Assembly: GCF_005405205.1 (NCBI RefSeq)
Contig: NZ_BJDP01000006.1
Span: 140,568-204,567 of the forward strand
DNA: 64,000 nt
Direction: 5' to 3'
Origin: Enterococcus pingfangensis
GTDB lineage: Bacteria; Bacillota; Bacilli; Lactobacillales; Enterococcaceae
The translations under genes and the position numbers were made by a program. Positions 63,788 through 64,000 of this stretch are shown in pieces. How positions within the stretch are numbered: the stretch's first letter is position 1; each line of letters opens with the position of its first letter. The notes under the pieces are model-generated. The model did not search any database and was not told where the DNA came from. It worked only from the letters and a program-made list of their open reading frames with translations.

Positions 63788-64000
63788 TGTATGACCTCCC
63801 ATTCATGTGTTTTTTATTGTGTCGGCCAATTGACTTATCTTCTATCTATCAGCCTAACGATTTTTTTGCTAAAAGGCAAATAGAAGGAAGTGGAGACTAT
63901 AAATAATATCCGCTATTTATAAATCTTAATTGTCAAATTAAGTTAGACAAATCATCAATACTTACGTAACTCAAAAATACTTCCAAAGGTGTTCGATAAT

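Noticed and set aside
1..64000. CRISPR array, prophage, insertion sequence, tRNA or rRNA
   Set aside because: I saw no regularly spaced repeats, transposase or phage genes, and no tRNA or rRNA signatures; xerC and xerD are housekeeping recombinases in their usual places.

Overview
The window is a contiguous stretch of core chromosome from a low-GC lactic acid bacterium of the Enterococcus lineage (genus inferred from protein character and gene order; species not resolved). Reasons: the block orders dnaG-rpoD, fur-xerD-ribT-scpAB-rluB, fer/ypbB-recS-ypbE, cmk-rpsA-der-hup, ypiA-ypiB, ypjD-cca, dfrA-degV-ypmRS, rbgA-rnhB-dprA-topA-trmFO-xerC-hslVU-codY and plsY/parE-parC match the Firmicute backbone. 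Fermentative markers (pflB-pflA), MapZ and the riboflavin importer RibU point to Lactobacillales. About 64 genes are recognised, nearly all on the + strand. I see no rRNA, tRNA, insertion sequence, prophage or CRISPR array.

Layout. 1-2.1 kb: the 5' end of mprF and an alpha/beta hydrolase (- strand), then a membrane-anchored lysozyme-like enzyme. 2.1-8.1 kb: primase, primary sigma factor, the division-site protein MapZ carrying a zinc ribbon, and CvfB. 8.1-12.1 kb: Fur, XerD, RibT, condensin subunits ScpA/ScpB and RluB. 12.1-13 kb: FMN riboswitch and RibU. 13-20.6 kb: ferredoxin, YpbB/RecS, a LysM membrane protein, Cmk, S1, Der and HU. 21-27.8 kb: YdbS/YdbT, an EF-hand membrane protein, a degenerate dehydroquinate-synthase-like protein, a TPR protein, YpiB and YitT. 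28-38.7 kb: MazG-like pyrophosphohydrolase, Cca, a thioesterase, an unknown protein, a His-rich MarR regulator, an ABC-F ATPase, DHFR, DegV, YpmR/YpmS, YozE, an S41 peptidase and signal peptidase I. 38.9-50 kb: RbgA, RNase HII, a nonsense-disrupted dprA, TopA, TrmFO, XerC, HslVU, CodY and an aldose epimerase. 50-64 kb: a nonsense-disrupted Nudix gene, PlsY, a CoA-binding protein, ParE/ParC, PflB/PflA, PpaC, a DUF1803 protein, a DUF915 hydrolase and a UPF0316 protein.

How it fits together. Most genes serve replication, chromosome segregation and decatenation, ribosome and RNA maturation, envelope work and proteolysis. Regulation can be read at several points: a consensus-perfect PerR box in the fur leader, an FMN riboswitch before ribU, three related palindromes around the marR promoter, and a Rex-like palindrome upstream of pflB. 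Many transcription units end in clear intrinsic terminators.

I see no large new multi-gene system. The points most worth a second look are the two in-frame nonsense mutations (dprA and the Nudix gene), the catalytically dead AroB-like protein in a relic aro neighbourhood, the His-rich MarR protein with its operators, the single-EF-hand Q-rich membrane protein, the zinc-ribbon MapZ, and the altered catalytic motif of the S41 peptidase.
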